Assembly (NCBI RefSeq): GCF_003044185.1
Contig: NZ_PYYB01000001.1
Location: forward strand, 1 to 64,000
Direction: 5' to 3'
DNA from: Paraconexibacter algicola
Lineage (GTDB): Bacteria; Actinomycetota; Thermoleophilia; Solirubrobacterales; Solirubrobacteraceae
Length of the DNA: 64,000 nucleotides
Below the pieces are notes generated by a model. That model saw nothing but the letters and a program-made list of their open reading frames with translations. It ran no database searches and was not told the origin of the DNA. Numbering within the stretch: the stretch's first letter is position 1; each line of letters opens with the position of its first letter. This document shows, one piece after another, positions 42,596-51,585 of the stretch. The position numbers were made by a program, and so were the translations under genes.

Positions 42596-43504
42596 ATGCT
42601 GCCCGACGCCCTCGCCGCGATCCCCGCGCATCCGACCTCCCAGATGCCGCTGACCCCGGAGATCCTGTTCTCGATCTTCCTGTTCATCCCCGTCGCGATC
42701 TTCCTCGCGTACGGCATCAGCCACCTGGTCAAGGGCAAGCGCCCGATCCTGCTGATGTGCCTGCTCGGCGGCAGCATCGCCTGCGTGTGGGAGCCCATCG
42801 TCGACACGCTCGGCCTCTGCTACATCAAGAACGGCGCCGAGACCGCGACGTTCACGCTGATGGACCGGACGATGCCGCTCTTCATCCCCTTCGTCTACAT
42901 CTGGTACGTCGGCGGCATGGCCTACCTGTCGTACCGGCTGATCGCCGCCGGCATCACCACGAAGGGCCTCTTCGCGCTCTACATCGCGGAGGTCTGCGTG
43001 AACATCTTCCTCGAGAGCCCCGGTGTCCTCCTCGGCGCCTACGAGTACTACGGCAGCCAGCCGTTCGACATCTGGGGCCTGCCGTTGTGGTGGCCGATGA
43101 TGAACCCGGTGATGCCGATCCTCGGCGGCGCCCTGATCTACAAGCTCGAGCCGCACCTGAAGGGTTGGCACATCCTGGGGATCATCCCGATCATCCCGAT
43201 GGTCGACGGCATCGCCAACGCCGCGATCGCCTGGCCGGTGTGGCTCACCCTGAACCAGGGCGACATCTCCCTCTGGTGGACGCACGCAGCGACCCTGGTG
43301 ACGCTGTCCTTGGCGCTGTACTCGATCTGGATGCTCTCGCTGCTCGTCGCGCGGCCGGAGTCGCAGGTGCGCAAGCTGACCAAGCGCGAGCTCCTGCGCG
43401 AGGCGATGTCCGGCGACGCCCCTCCGCTCGCCGGGGGCCCTGCGTCCGTGCCGACGACCGCGGGCCCCGCACCCGAGAAGATCCCCGTCGGCGTGCCGGG
43501 GTGA
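42596..43504 (+). CDS. Polytopic membrane protein of unknown function
   Basis: The 302-residue protein has about seven membrane segments (e.g. ILFSIFLFIPVAIFLAYGI at 24, ILLMCLLGGSIACVWEPIV at 51, LFIPFVYIWYVGGMAYLSY at 97, ATLVTLSLALYSIWMLSLL near 245). Conserved-looking polar positions include EPIVD and ESPGVLLGAYEYYG inside the membrane. The C-terminal ~40 residues are a Pro/Ala-rich tail. No family is recognised; the layout suggests an integral lipid or terpene enzyme or transporter. It is transcribed from the third shared operator promoter, so it belongs to the FAD oxidoreductase/DUF7065 regulon. Confidence 0.8.
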   Translation: MLPDALAAIPAHPTSQMPLTPEILFSIFLFIPVAIFLAYGISHLVKGKRPILLMCLLGGSIACVWEPIVDTLGLCYIKNGAETATFTLMDRTMPLFIPFVYIWYVGGMAYLSYRLIAAGITTKGLFALYIAEVCVNIFLESPGVLLGAYEYYGSQPFDIWGLPLWWPMMNPVMPILGGALIYKLEPHLKGWHILGIIPIIPMVDGIANAAIAWPVWLTLNQGDISLWWTHAATLVTLSLALYSIWMLSLLVARPESQVRKLTKRELLREAMSGDAPPLAGGPASVPTTAGPAPEKIPVGVPG

Positions 43505-43562
43505 CACCGATCCCGGGACGGCCGCGGCGCGGACGAGGCCGCGGTCGCGCGCCGACCTGCGT

Positions 43563-44567
43563 CTAGGCCGCGCAGGCGGCCGCGAGCTCGTCGGCGAACA
43601 CCTCGGCGAGCAGCTCGTAGCTGCGCAGGCGGACCTCGGGGCGGGCGGTGTTCATCGCGACGATGACCTCGTCGGCGTCGGCGTGCGCGGCGAACGCGAG
43701 CACCTCCGCGCGGACCGTCGCCGGTGCGCCCACCGCGCGGTGGTGCAGCATCATCCGCGCCTGCCGGCCGATCGGCGAGGCGAGCAGCTCCGCGTCGGTC
43801 GCGCCCGCCGGACGGCCGGCGAGCTTCGCGAGGCCGCGGGCCATCGTCGCGAGGCTCGCCTCGAACAGCTCCCGGGCGGTCCGGTCGTCGTCGGCGGCGA
43901 AGACGTTGAGCCCGGCGATGACGTAGGGCTCCTCGAGCTGCTCGGAGGGCCGGAACTCCGCGCGGTAGCGGGCGACCGCGGGCACGAGCTCGGCGGGCGC
44001 GAAGTGCGAGGCGAACGCGTAGGGCAGTCCGAGGTGCGCGGCGAGCTGCGCCCCGAACTGCGAGGAGCCGAGGATGTAGAGCGGCACGTGGGTCCCCTCG
44101 CCGGGCACGGCGTGGACGCGCTGGCCGGGCTGCGGGTCGCCCAGCAGCGCCTGCAGCTCCAGGACGTCCTGCGGGAAGACCGACGAGGCCGCCGGGTCAC
44201 GGCGCAGCGCCGCGAACGTGTGCTGGTCGCCGCCCGGGGCGCGCCCGAGCCCGAGGTCGACGCGGCCGGGATGCAGCGACTCGAGCGTGCCGAACTGCTC
44301 GGCGACGACGAGCGGCGAGTGGTTGGGGAGCATCACGCCGCCCGCGCCGACGCGGATCCGGTCGGTGTGCGCGAGCACGTGCGCGGCGAGCACCGCGGGC
44401 GCCGAGGAGACGATCGTCGGCATGTTGTGGTGCTCGGAGAACCAGTAGCGGGTGTAGCCCAGCCGCTCCGCGGCACGGGCGAGCTCGACGCTCGCGGCCA
44501 TCGCCGCACCCGGCGGCACGGCCTCACTGCTCGTCGCGAGGTCCAGGATCGAGAGACACAGCGCCAT
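43563..44567 (-). CDS. LLM-class flavin-dependent oxidoreductase
   Basis: The 334-residue TIM-barrel protein of the luciferase-like family shows LGYTRYWFSEHHNMPTIVSS (~38), IRVGAGGVMLPNHSPLVVAE (~73) and RVDLGLGRAPGG (~105). It would use FMNH2 and O2 to oxidise or desulfurise small organics. A second, related gene lies at 55580-56617. ATG 44567 is 6 nt after TAGCCT on the minus strand, so it is likely leaderless. It is not coupled to its neighbours. Confidence 0.93.
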   Translation of the reverse strand: MALCLSILDLATSSEAVPPGAAMAASVELARAAERLGYTRYWFSEHHNMPTIVSSAPAVLAAHVLAHTDRIRVGAGGVMLPNHSPLVVAEQFGTLESLHPGRVDLGLGRAPGGDQHTFAALRRDPAASSVFPQDVLELQALLGDPQPGQRVHAVPGEGTHVPLYILGSSQFGAQLAAHLGLPYAFASHFAPAELVPAVARYRAEFRPSEQLEEPYVIAGLNVFAADDDRTARELFEASLATMARGLAKLAGRPAGATDAELLASPIGRQARMMLHHRAVGAPATVRAEVLAFAAHADADEVIVAMNTARPEVRLRSYELLAEVFADELAAACAA

Positions 44568-44612
44568 CCATCGAGGCTAGCGCGCCGCGACCCTCCGCCT
44601 GCGACGGCCGTC

Positions 44613-45509
44613 TCAGCTGCGCACCGCGGCCTCGGTCTGGTCCATCGCGGTGTTGCGCGCGCTGGTCGAGCGGCCGAGCGCCGCGACCTCCTGGTCCATC
44701 AGCGGCAGCAGCGTCGGGACCTGCTTGAGCGTCTCGCGCTCGCCGACCGGGGTCGTGGCGAGCCGCTTGATCCAGCCCATGACGCCGACCCAGCCGGGCA
44801 CGTTGACGCGGCGCTTGCGGCCCTCGATGCCGGCGACGAACGCCTCGACGCAGCGGTCGACGGAGGTCGTGCGGCTCAGTGGACCGGGCAGCGAGGCGAC
44901 CATCTTGTCGAAGGCCGTGAGGTCCTTCTTGGCGTCCTGTACGAGCGGGGTGTCGATCCACGACATGTGCGCGGAGCCGACGACGACGCCGCGGTGCGCG
45001 AGCTCCAGCCGCAGCGCGTTGGCGAAGTGCTCGACGCCCGCCTTCGAGGCGTTGTAGGCGGCCAGCCCGGGCGCGGGGGCGTACGCGGCCAGGGACGACA
45101 CGACGAGGACGTAGCCGCGGCGCTCGACGACCGAGGGCAGCGCGGCGCGGACGGTGTGGAAGACGCCGGTGATGTTGATGTCGATGACGCGCTTGAACGT
45201 CGCCGGGTCGACCGCCATGACGGAGCCGTAGCTCGCGATCCCGGCGTTGGCGAGGACGACGTCGATGCCCCCGAACCGCTCGATCCCGGCGGCGACGGCC
45301 GCCTCCATCGAGGGGAGGTCGCAGACGTCGCAGACCGCGGTGACCGCGACCCCGTCGCCGAGCTCCGCCCCGAGCGCGGCCAGCGGCTCGGCGTCGAGGT
45401 CGGTGAGCACGAGCTTCGCGCCCTTGCGGGCGAGCGCCCGCGCGGTCTCCGCGCCGATGCCGCGCGCCGCGCCGGTGATGAGGACGACCTTGCCGTTGAC
45501 GGAGCTCAT
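44613..45509 (-). CDS. Short-chain dehydrogenase/reductase (SDR)
   Basis: The 298-residue protein is a classical SDR with TGAARGIG cofactor loop, LANAG, Ser in VVSSLAAY and YNASK (Tyr/Lys pair), plus a C-terminal extension (~245-298) with VGVMGWIKRLATTPVG that could touch the membrane. SDRs of this form are NAD(P)-dependent alcohol/ketone oxidoreductases. ATG 45509 lies 8 nt after TAGCGT on the minus strand. Position suggests a stand-alone gene next to the flavin oxidoreductase. Confidence 0.92.
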   Translation of the reverse strand: MSSVNGKVVLITGAARGIGAETARALARKGAKLVLTDLDAEPLAALGAELGDGVAVTAVCDVCDLPSMEAAVAAGIERFGGIDVVLANAGIASYGSVMAVDPATFKRVIDINITGVFHTVRAALPSVVERRGYVLVVSSLAAYAPAPGLAAYNASKAGVEHFANALRLELAHRGVVVGSAHMSWIDTPLVQDAKKDLTAFDKMVASLPGPLSRTTSVDRCVEAFVAGIEGRKRRVNVPGWVGVMGWIKRLATTPVGERETLKQVPTLLPLMDQEVAALGRSTSARNTAMDQTEAAVRS

Positions 45510-45617
45510 GGCGCGGCACGCTAGCCGACCGGCGCTCGACCTTGCGCGGGGCGGACGCGGCCGGGTAGCGTCGGGCCCCCGGCGGCCCGCGCACGTGCGT
45601 TGCCCCGGGCGCCGATC

Positions 45618-46121
45618 GTGCCGCCCTCGCCCTCGCCCCGTCCCGCCCAGGTCCCCGCCCCCCCTCCCGCCGACCGGGTCGCGACCGATCCGCCCGGGTC
45701 GGCGCCGCCGCTCGCGCTGCGCGTGCGCGCGGTCGCGCTGGTCGCGGCGATGGCGGTCGGGTCGATCGTCCTGTGGATCGGGATCCCGGTGCTGTGGATC
45801 CTCCTCGGCGGCCTCATCTCGACGCCGGGCACGCCGAGCTTCGCGCCGATCGCGCTCGTGCTCGTCGCGACCCCGGTGAGCATGGCGTTCTTCGCGCCGC
45901 TGCTGGGTCGCCTGGACCACGCGCACCGCGAGCTGCGCGGGGCGCTGCGCGACGGTCCGCGACGGGCGGCCTGGAACACGTCGATGCGCGACTCGCAGGA
46001 CACGACCGCGCAGGACGGGATCCTCGAGCGTGTGATGGTCGTGAGCGTCGCCCTCGCCGTCGCGGTCGCGGGGGGCTACCTGGCGCTGTTCGGCGGCTCG
46101 ATGTCCGTCCCGGGCACCTGA
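45618..46121 (+). CDS. Small membrane protein of unknown function
   Basis: The ~167-residue protein has a Pro-rich N-terminus, two hydrophobic segments close together (VRAVALVAAMAVGSIVLWIG, LLGGLISTPGTPSFAPIALVL) and a third near the C-terminus (VMVVSVALAVAVAGGYLALFG). A charged helical loop (RELRGALRDGPRRAAWNTSMRD) separates them. The start is uncertain between TTG 45600 and GTG 45618. The 3' end overlaps the convergent TetR gene by 46 bp. No family is recognised. Confidence 0.6.
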   Translation: MPPSPSPRPAQVPAPPPADRVATDPPGSAPPLALRVRAVALVAAMAVGSIVLWIGIPVLWILLGGLISTPGTPSFAPIALVLVATPVSMAFFAPLLGRLDHAHRELRGALRDGPRRAAWNTSMRDSQDTTAQDGILERVMVVSVALAVAVAGGYLALFGGSMSVPGT

Positions 46122-46777
46122 GCGCGGCGGCGCGCGATCCGCGCCGCGCCCTCCCCGACGGCGACGAGCAGCTCGGCGCAGTCCTCGACGAGCTCGTCGC
46201 GGGTGACCTCGACCTCGCCGTCGAGCCACGCGATCAGCAGCTCCGCGATGCCGCCGGCCAGCAGCGACGAGGTGACCGCGACGAGCCCCTCGTCCCGCGC
46301 GGTGGTGCCGAACGAGGCGCGACCCTGGTGGGCGATGAGCCCGGCGAGGGTGCGCATCGAGGCGAGCCGCCGTCGCGCGAGCGCCTCGTGGCCGAGCGCC
46401 TCGACGAAGACGACGCGGGCGCGGCGCGGGTCGTCGGTGAGGTCCACGACGAGCGTCCCGATCGCGGCGCGCGCGTGGGCCAGGCGGTCGGCCGGGTCCT
46501 CGGCGACGGCCGTCCGGACGGCGGCGAGCACGCGCGCGGTCGTCGTCGCGCTCACCTCGTCGAAGACGGCGACGACGAGCGCGTCGAGGTCGGGGAAGCT
46601 CTCGTAGAAGAACCGGGGCGTGAGCTTCGCCTCGGCGCAGACGGCGCGCACGGTCGTCCCAGACCAGCCGACGGTGCCGAGCAGCTCGAGCGCCGCGGCC
46701 ATGAGGCGCGCGCGGCGCTCGGCGTGGCGCTGGGCGGCGGGGACGCCGGCGTAGACGCCGGTGGCGGGAGTGCTCAC
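46076..46777 (-). CDS. TetR-family regulator, divergent from MpaB-like oxygenase
   Basis: The 233-residue protein has a TetR HTH (RHAERRARLMAAALELLGTV; LTPRFFYESFPDLDALV). GGAGG precedes GTG 46777. It is divergent from the MpaB-like oxygenase; the 81 bp between them hold a 16+16-bp inverted repeat, the obvious operator, so it most likely represses the oxygenase gene and itself. Its C-terminal Arg-rich tail overlaps the end of the facing membrane-protein gene. Confidence 0.9.
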   Translation of the reverse strand: MSTPATGVYAGVPAAQRHAERRARLMAAALELLGTVGWSGTTVRAVCAEAKLTPRFFYESFPDLDALVVAVFDEVSATTTARVLAAVRTAVAEDPADRLAHARAAIGTLVVDLTDDPRRARVVFVEALGHEALARRRLASMRTLAGLIAHQGRASFGTTARDEGLVAVTSSLLAGGIAELLIAWLDGEVEVTRDELVEDCAELLVAVGEGAARIARRRAQVPGTDIEPPNSAR

Positions 46778-46808
46778 GGCCTCCAGTGAAGCACGTCCGG
46801 CACGGTTC

Positions 46809-46856
46809 GGAAACGGGTGTTGCCAGATCGGGCGCGTTCCGGCAACATCCGTTTCC
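46809..46856. promoter_or_regulatory. Long inverted-repeat operator (TetR/MpaB-like)
   Basis: Left arm GGAAACGG-G-TGTTGCC (46809-46824) and right arm GGCAACA-T-CCGTTTCC (46841-46856) are 16 bp with one mismatch, separated by 16 bp. The right arm ends two bases before ATG 46859. The spacing fits two TetR dimers or one on each side. Confidence 0.75.
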
Positions 46857-46858
46857 TG

Positions 46859-48034
46859 ATGTCCGCACCCGCGCACGATCCCGCGCTGCAACAGCGCCTC
46901 CTCGACGGCCGCACCGTCGGCGACCCGGCCGCCGACGCGGTCGTCGCCGCCTTCCGCGACCTCCCCGGCGGCCGCGGCTGGGCGCTGCTCGACGCCGCGC
47001 TCGCCGGCCGGCCGCTCCCCGGCACCCCGCGCGAGGTGCACGACCTGCTCGCCCCCGTGGTCGAGCCGCCCGCCTGGCTGGACCCCGAGCTCGCCGACGC
47101 CGGGGCGCTCGCCTTCTGGAAGGGCGGGGCGCAGCCGATCAGCCTCGCGCTCGCCGCCGGCTCGCTGGCGTTCGGCTACCAGTCGGCGTTCCTCGTGCGA
47201 CCGCTCGCCGCCACCGGACGGCTGGAGCGGATGGCGTCCCGCCGCATGGGCGAGACCGCGCGCTGGGTCCTGGAGGTCACGACCCCGGGCGGGATGCGAG
47301 TCGACGGCCGGGCCGTCGCCCCGGGCGTCGCGGCGAGCATCCACGTGCGCATGGTCCACGCGCTCGTCCGCGACCACCTGCTGCGCGACCCGACCTGGGA
47401 CCGGGCGTCGTGGGGCGTGCCGATCAGCGCCAGCGACACGCTCGTGACCGCCATCGGCGGCTTCCACGTCGTGCCCCTGCGTGCGATGCGCGATCTCGGC
47501 GTGCGGCACTCGCGGGCCGAGCTCGAGGCGCTCACGCACCTCTGGCGCTGGATCGGGTTCGTCACCGGCGCCCCCGAGGAGCTGCTCCCGCACAGCTACC
47601 GCGAGGCCTGCACGACGATCGGGACCGCCCTGGACCTCGACCCGGGCCCCAACGAGGACTCCGCGAAGCTGCTCCACGCCCTGCTGCACCACGGCGTCTC
47701 GCTGCAGCGCGTCCTCCCCGGTCCGACGCACGTGCCCGCCGAGTTCCTCGCCACCCAGATCCTCGGCATGTACACCCGGCGCTGGATGGGCGACGAGATG
47801 GCCGACCGGCTCGACGTCCCCGCCTCGCCGCTGCGGCACCTGCTGCCCGGGCTGCGCCCGCTGATGCTCGCGCGCGACGCGCTGCGCTGGACCGGGGTGC
47901 TGGGGAGCGAGGAGCGGCTCGTGGCCCGCGAGATCGCCGGGGTCCGCCGCACGCTCGGCCTCGCGGGCGCCGCCCCGGCCGCGCTGGACCCGCGCGACGT
48001 GGCGCAGGAGCCGGCGCTCCCCCGCGCCGCATGA
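46859..48034 (+). CDS. MpaB/DUF2236-type oxygenase
   Basis: The 391-residue protein has SLAFGYQSAFLVRPLAATGRL (~115), the MASRRMGETARW segment, IHVRMVHALVRDHLL (~165) and GFHVVPLRAMRDLG (~208). These helices with several His residues are the heme-binding core of the MpaB/latex-clearing (DUF2236) family, which performs oxidative cleavage of terpenoid or rubber substrates. Motifs are recalled, not searched. ATG 46859 directly follows the operator. The divergent TetR is its likely regulator. Confidence 0.85.
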   Translation: MSAPAHDPALQQRLLDGRTVGDPAADAVVAAFRDLPGGRGWALLDAALAGRPLPGTPREVHDLLAPVVEPPAWLDPELADAGALAFWKGGAQPISLALAAGSLAFGYQSAFLVRPLAATGRLERMASRRMGETARWVLEVTTPGGMRVDGRAVAPGVAASIHVRMVHALVRDHLLRDPTWDRASWGVPISASDTLVTAIGGFHVVPLRAMRDLGVRHSRAELEALTHLWRWIGFVTGAPEELLPHSYREACTTIGTALDLDPGPNEDSAKLLHALLHHGVSLQRVLPGPTHVPAEFLATQILGMYTRRWMGDEMADRLDVPASPLRHLLPGLRPLMLARDALRWTGVLGSEERLVAREIAGVRRTLGLAGAAPAALDPRDVAQEPALPRAA

Positions 48035-48060
48035 GCCGGTGACGGGTACCGTTGCCGCGA

Positions 48061-48699
48061 ATGCCCGCCACCGCGCGCGACAGCGACAGCCCCCCGCCCG
48101 ACCCGTACACGATCGTCGGCGACGGTCCGCGCGAGCGGCTGCTGACCGCGCTGGCCCAGAGCATCCGCGAGCAGGGCTTCCGCGGCACCACCGTCGCCGA
48201 CGTCGTCGCGCGGGCCCGGACCTCCCGCCGGACCTTCTACGAGCACTTCGACGACCGCGGGCAGGCGCTGATCGCGCTGTTCGACGCGGTGAACGACGTC
48301 GCGATCCGGGCGATCGCCGCCGCGGTCGACCCCACCGCCCCGTGGACGACGCAGGTCGACCAGGCGCTCGACGTGCACGTCGGCGTGATCGAGGCCGAGC
48401 CGGAGATCACGGTGAGCTTCGTGCGCGAGCTGCCCGCGCTCGGTGCCGAGGCGATCGCGGTGCAGGCGGCGGTCACCGACCGGTTCGCCGACCTCATCGT
48501 GGGGCTCGTCGACACCCCGGAGTGGCGCGCCGCGGGCGTCCAGCCGCTGCCCCGGCACACGGCGGTGCTGCTGGTCGGCGGGCTGCGCGAGCTCATCGTC
48601 TACGCGGTCGAGCGCGGCGAGGACCTGAGCGCGCTGCACCCGCCCGCGCGCGACGCGGTGAAGGCCGTGCTCGACCCGTCCCGCCGGCGCTGGGTCTGA
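48061..48699 (+). CDS. TetR-family regulator ahead of a P450
   Basis: The 212-residue protein has a TetR HTH (RERLLTALAQSIREQGFRG; ARTSRRTFYEHFDDRGQAL) and a typical helical C-domain. ATG 48061 is 8 nt after TACCGT (48047-48052), leaderless style. It precedes the P450 gene by 99 bp, which contain the perfect inverted repeat 48747-48766, so it likely represses the P450. Confidence 0.9.
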   Translation: MPATARDSDSPPPDPYTIVGDGPRERLLTALAQSIREQGFRGTTVADVVARARTSRRTFYEHFDDRGQALIALFDAVNDVAIRAIAAAVDPTAPWTTQVDQALDVHVGVIEAEPEITVSFVRELPALGAEAIAVQAAVTDRFADLIVGLVDTPEWRAAGVQPLPRHTAVLLVGGLRELIVYAVERGEDLSALHPPARDAVKAVLDPSRRRWV

Positions 48700-48746
48700 G
48701 GTCCGGGACGACGCACTGGTACATCGGCGTACCGTGCGCTACCGTG

Positions 48747-48766
48747 CCGGTACGCTGACGTACCGG
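48747..48766. promoter_or_regulatory. Palindromic operator upstream of the P450
   Basis: CCGGTACG, CTGA, CGTACCGG is a perfect 8-4-8 palindrome. Further GTACCG/CGGTAC fragments (48729-48750) lie just upstream, so there may be two adjacent sites. It overlaps the likely promoter of the P450 at 48799. Confidence 0.6.
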
Positions 48767-48798
48767 TCAGTGTCCGTCCGAGGAACGAGAGGCCCCCG

Positions 48799-50148
48799 AT
48801 GACCGCCACCGCCCACCGCCTGCCGCCCGGCCCGCGCCTCCCCAAGGCCGTCCAGGGCGCCGCCTTCCTGTTCTGGCAGCAGCGCGTCATGCAGACCCTG
48901 CACCGCCGCCACCGCGACGCCTTCACGACCTACCTGCCCGGCTTCGGCCACAGCGTCGTGATCACCCACCCGACGCTCGTCAAGCAGGTCTTCACCGCCG
49001 ACCCGAAGGTCCTCCACGTCGGCGACCGCGGCCCGCTCGGCAAGGTCCTCGGCAAGGGCTCCCTGTTCTCGCTCGACGACGCCGAGCACCTGCGCGAGCG
49101 GCGGCTGCTGCTGCCGCCCTTCCACGGCGAGCGGATGAAGTCCTACGAGGGCATCTTCGAGGAGGAGACCGTCCGCGAGCTCGAGACCTGGCCGCAGGAC
49201 GAGGCGTTCCGCACGCTCGAGCCGTTCATGCGCATCACGCTGAACGCCATCCTGCGCACCGTCTTCGGCGCCGAGGACGAGGAGTTCGACGGGCTGCGCG
49301 AGCTGCTCCCCGGCATGGTCGAGCTCGGCTCCAAGCTCGTGCTCGTCCCCGCCCTCCACAAGGACCTCGGGCCGCGCTCCCCGTGGGGTCGCTTCGTGCG
49401 CCAGCGCGCCGCGTTCGACGCCTACGTCGCCACGCTCATCGCCAAGGCCAAGGCCGACCCCGACCTCGAGCAACGCACCGACGTGCTCGCGCTGCTCGTC
49501 CAGGCCCGCTACGACGACGGCGACGAGCTCTCCCACGCGGCGCTCGCCGACCAGCTCCTCACCCTCCTCGTCGCCGGCCACGAGACCACCGCGGGCAGCC
49601 TCTCCTGGACGGTCGAGCGCCTGCGCCGCCACCCCGAGCTGCTCGCGCGCCTCGTCGCCGAGACCGACGCCGGCGGCCGCGAGCTGCGCGAGGCGACGAT
49701 CCGCGAGACGCAGCGCAGCCGTCCCGTCATCGGTGGCACCGTGCGGTTCGTGCAGGAGGACTTCCGGCTCGGCCAGTGGACCGTCCCCGCCGGCATGGCG
49801 ATCGTCGTCTCCGCCGCGCTCACCCACGCCGACGACCGCTACTACCCCGAGGCCGAGCGCTTCGACCCCGACCGCTTCGTCGGCGTCAAGCCCGACACGT
49901 ACACGTGGACGCCGTTCGGCGGCGGCATCCGGCGCTGCATCGGCGCCGCGTTCGCGCACATGGAGATGGACGTCGTGCTGCGCACCGTCCTGCAGCACGT
50001 CGAGCTCGTGCCCACCGATGAGCCCGGCGAGCAGATGCGCTTCCGCGGCGTCGCCTTCGCGCCCTCCGCCGGCGGCGTGGCGGTCGTGCGGCGGCGCACG
50101 TCCGCGGCGCCCGCGGGCACGACGGACGCGGCGCTCGTCGCCGCCTGA
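48799..50148 (+). CDS. Cytochrome P450
   Basis: The 449-residue P450 has I-helix AGHETT (259-264), ETQR (303-306), ERFDPDRF (~353) and heme loop FGGGIRRCIG with Cys380. GAGAGG precedes ATG 48799. It resembles the first P450 at 6912 in architecture, but the sequences differ clearly. Redox partners are absent here. Substrate is probably a fatty acid or terpene, inferred from the surrounding lipid genes. It is probably under the TetR at 48061. Confidence 0.95.
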   Translation: MTATAHRLPPGPRLPKAVQGAAFLFWQQRVMQTLHRRHRDAFTTYLPGFGHSVVITHPTLVKQVFTADPKVLHVGDRGPLGKVLGKGSLFSLDDAEHLRERRLLLPPFHGERMKSYEGIFEEETVRELETWPQDEAFRTLEPFMRITLNAILRTVFGAEDEEFDGLRELLPGMVELGSKLVLVPALHKDLGPRSPWGRFVRQRAAFDAYVATLIAKAKADPDLEQRTDVLALLVQARYDDGDELSHAALADQLLTLLVAGHETTAGSLSWTVERLRRHPELLARLVAETDAGGRELREATIRETQRSRPVIGGTVRFVQEDFRLGQWTVPAGMAIVVSAALTHADDRYYPEAERFDPDRFVGVKPDTYTWTPFGGGIRRCIGAAFAHMEMDVVLRTVLQHVELVPTDEPGEQMRFRGVAFAPSAGGVAVVRRRTSAAPAGTTDAALVAA

Positions 50149-50169
50149 GCCGCGGCGGCGGGGCGGCGC

Positions 50170-51030
50170 TCAGGCGGCGGCGAAGACGACCTGTCGCAGC
50201 GTCGAGGCGCCGGGCAGCTCGTGCTCGGCGCCCGCCGCGACCGCCGCCTGCACGGCGTCCGCGTCGTGGCGCGCGCCGTCGTACACCACGACGACCGAGT
50301 GGTCGCCGGGCGCGAGGAACGTCGTCTCCCCCAGCGCCGTGTAGCGCGTCGCGCCGATCCCGATCACCACGACCGCCGGGCGCCCCGCCGCGAGCAGCTG
50401 TTGCCCGACGTCCTCCAGCGGCGTGCCGTCCGCGCCCTGCTGGTGGCGCAGGCGGTCCACGACCCAGTCGAGCAGCTGCGTGCCGAAGTACGAGTAGTCC
50501 GCGACGGCGCTGTCCACGCCATAAGGGAGCGCCTCGCCGTCACGCACGAGGAAGCTCGCCAGGCGCAGCGTCGCGGCGGCGCCGTCCGGCTCGATCTCGG
50601 TGACGCGCAGCAGCTGCCGCGCGATCCCCTTCGACGCCTCGCCCCAGTTCTTCTTCTGGCTGATCTTCGTCGCGCCCTCGCGGCGGATCGAGCAGTCGTT
50701 GAACGCGCCGATCGCCCGCGGCTCGATCCGGTCGACGGTCCCGTCGCGCCGGTAGGTCACGACCCCCAGCACCGCGACCTCCGGCTCGATCTGGAGGTTC
50801 AGCGGCGTCTTCGACACGGGCAGCACGATCCGCTCGTGGGACAGCGGGAACAGCCGCAGGAAGCCGTTGTCGCGCGGCACGTACCAGGGGAAGATGCCCT
50901 TCGGCGCCTCCGCGGGAGCGTCGACGGACGTGAAGTCGCCCGCCTCGCCCGCCTGCTCCAGGTGCCCGGCGAAGTTGCCGGCGACGCCGAAGCCGAACGC
51001 GGCGCGGAGGTCCTCGAGGTTGAGCTGCAT
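50170..51030 (-). CDS. DUF5718-family protein
   Basis: The 286-residue protein has GVAGNFAGHLEQAGEAGDF at ~15, KGIFPWYVPRDNGFL at ~45, NLQIEPEVAVLGVVTY at ~80 and NDCSIRREGATKISQKKNWG at ~115. This pattern is that of the DUF5718 family, distantly like the fumarylacetoacetase fold; no catalytic claim can be made. ATG 51030 lies 9 nt after TAGCCT on the minus strand. It converges on the P450 gene with 21 bp between stops. Confidence 0.75.
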   Translation of the reverse strand: MQLNLEDLRAAFGFGVAGNFAGHLEQAGEAGDFTSVDAPAEAPKGIFPWYVPRDNGFLRLFPLSHERIVLPVSKTPLNLQIEPEVAVLGVVTYRRDGTVDRIEPRAIGAFNDCSIRREGATKISQKKNWGEASKGIARQLLRVTEIEPDGAAATLRLASFLVRDGEALPYGVDSAVADYSYFGTQLLDWVVDRLRHQQGADGTPLEDVGQQLLAAGRPAVVVIGIGATRYTALGETTFLAPGDHSVVVVYDGARHDADAVQAAVAAGAEHELPGASTLRQVVFAAA

Positions 51031-51042
51031 CGCCGCGGCAGG

Positions 51043-51585
51043 CTACCGGCCGCGCCCCTCGGCACGGCGGACCGCCAGCTCCAGCGGCTCAGCGCCGATC
51101 AGCGCCTCGAAGCGGCCGACGGCGAGCCACAGCGACCGCAGTGCGAAGCGCGCACGGCGGTCGACCGGCGCGACCCGCGCCTCGCTGACCAGCGTGCTGC
51201 GACCGTCGCCCGCCGGCCGCACGCCGTGCGCGAAGACGACGCGGACCGTGCCCGGGCGGTCCCACCGCGCGAACCGCTCGGCGTCGACCCGCGGGTAGTC
51301 GCGCGCAAGCGTCCAGATGCGGCCGCACAGGCCGGACACCGACCAGTGCTCGCCCTCGGCCAGGACGGTGAACGGCGCCGTCGCGAACAGCTCCTGGAAG
51401 CGGCGGTCCGGCGGCGTGCCCGGGATGCGCCAGCGCACGAGCCCGCCGAGCGTCCCCGTGTCGTCCAGCCGCACCGCGCGGGCAGCCGCCCACAGCTCCC
51501 CCGCCGACGCGGCCGCCGTCCGCTCGTGGCGCGTGCGGACCGCCGGATCGGCGACCCAGCGGTCGAGGTCCGGCAGCGGGCTCAC
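51043..51585 (-). CDS. SRPBCC-like small protein
   Basis: The 180-residue protein has an N-terminal DRWVADPAVRTRHERTAAAS, then WAAARAVRLDDTGTLGGLVRW and GRSTLVSEARVAPVDRRARF. These strand-helix features resemble SRPBCC (START-like) ligand-binding proteins. GTG 51585 overlaps the stop of the tocopherol-cyclase-like gene (GTGA), so it is the second gene of that unit. It may bind the product or substrate of the neighbour, which is inference. Confidence 0.7.
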   Translation of the reverse strand: MSPLPDLDRWVADPAVRTRHERTAAASAGELWAAARAVRLDDTGTLGGLVRWRIPGTPPDRRFQELFATAPFTVLAEGEHWSVSGLCGRIWTLARDYPRVDAERFARWDRPGTVRVVFAHGVRPAGDGRSTLVSEARVAPVDRRARFALRSLWLAVGRFEALIGAEPLELAVRRAEGRGR

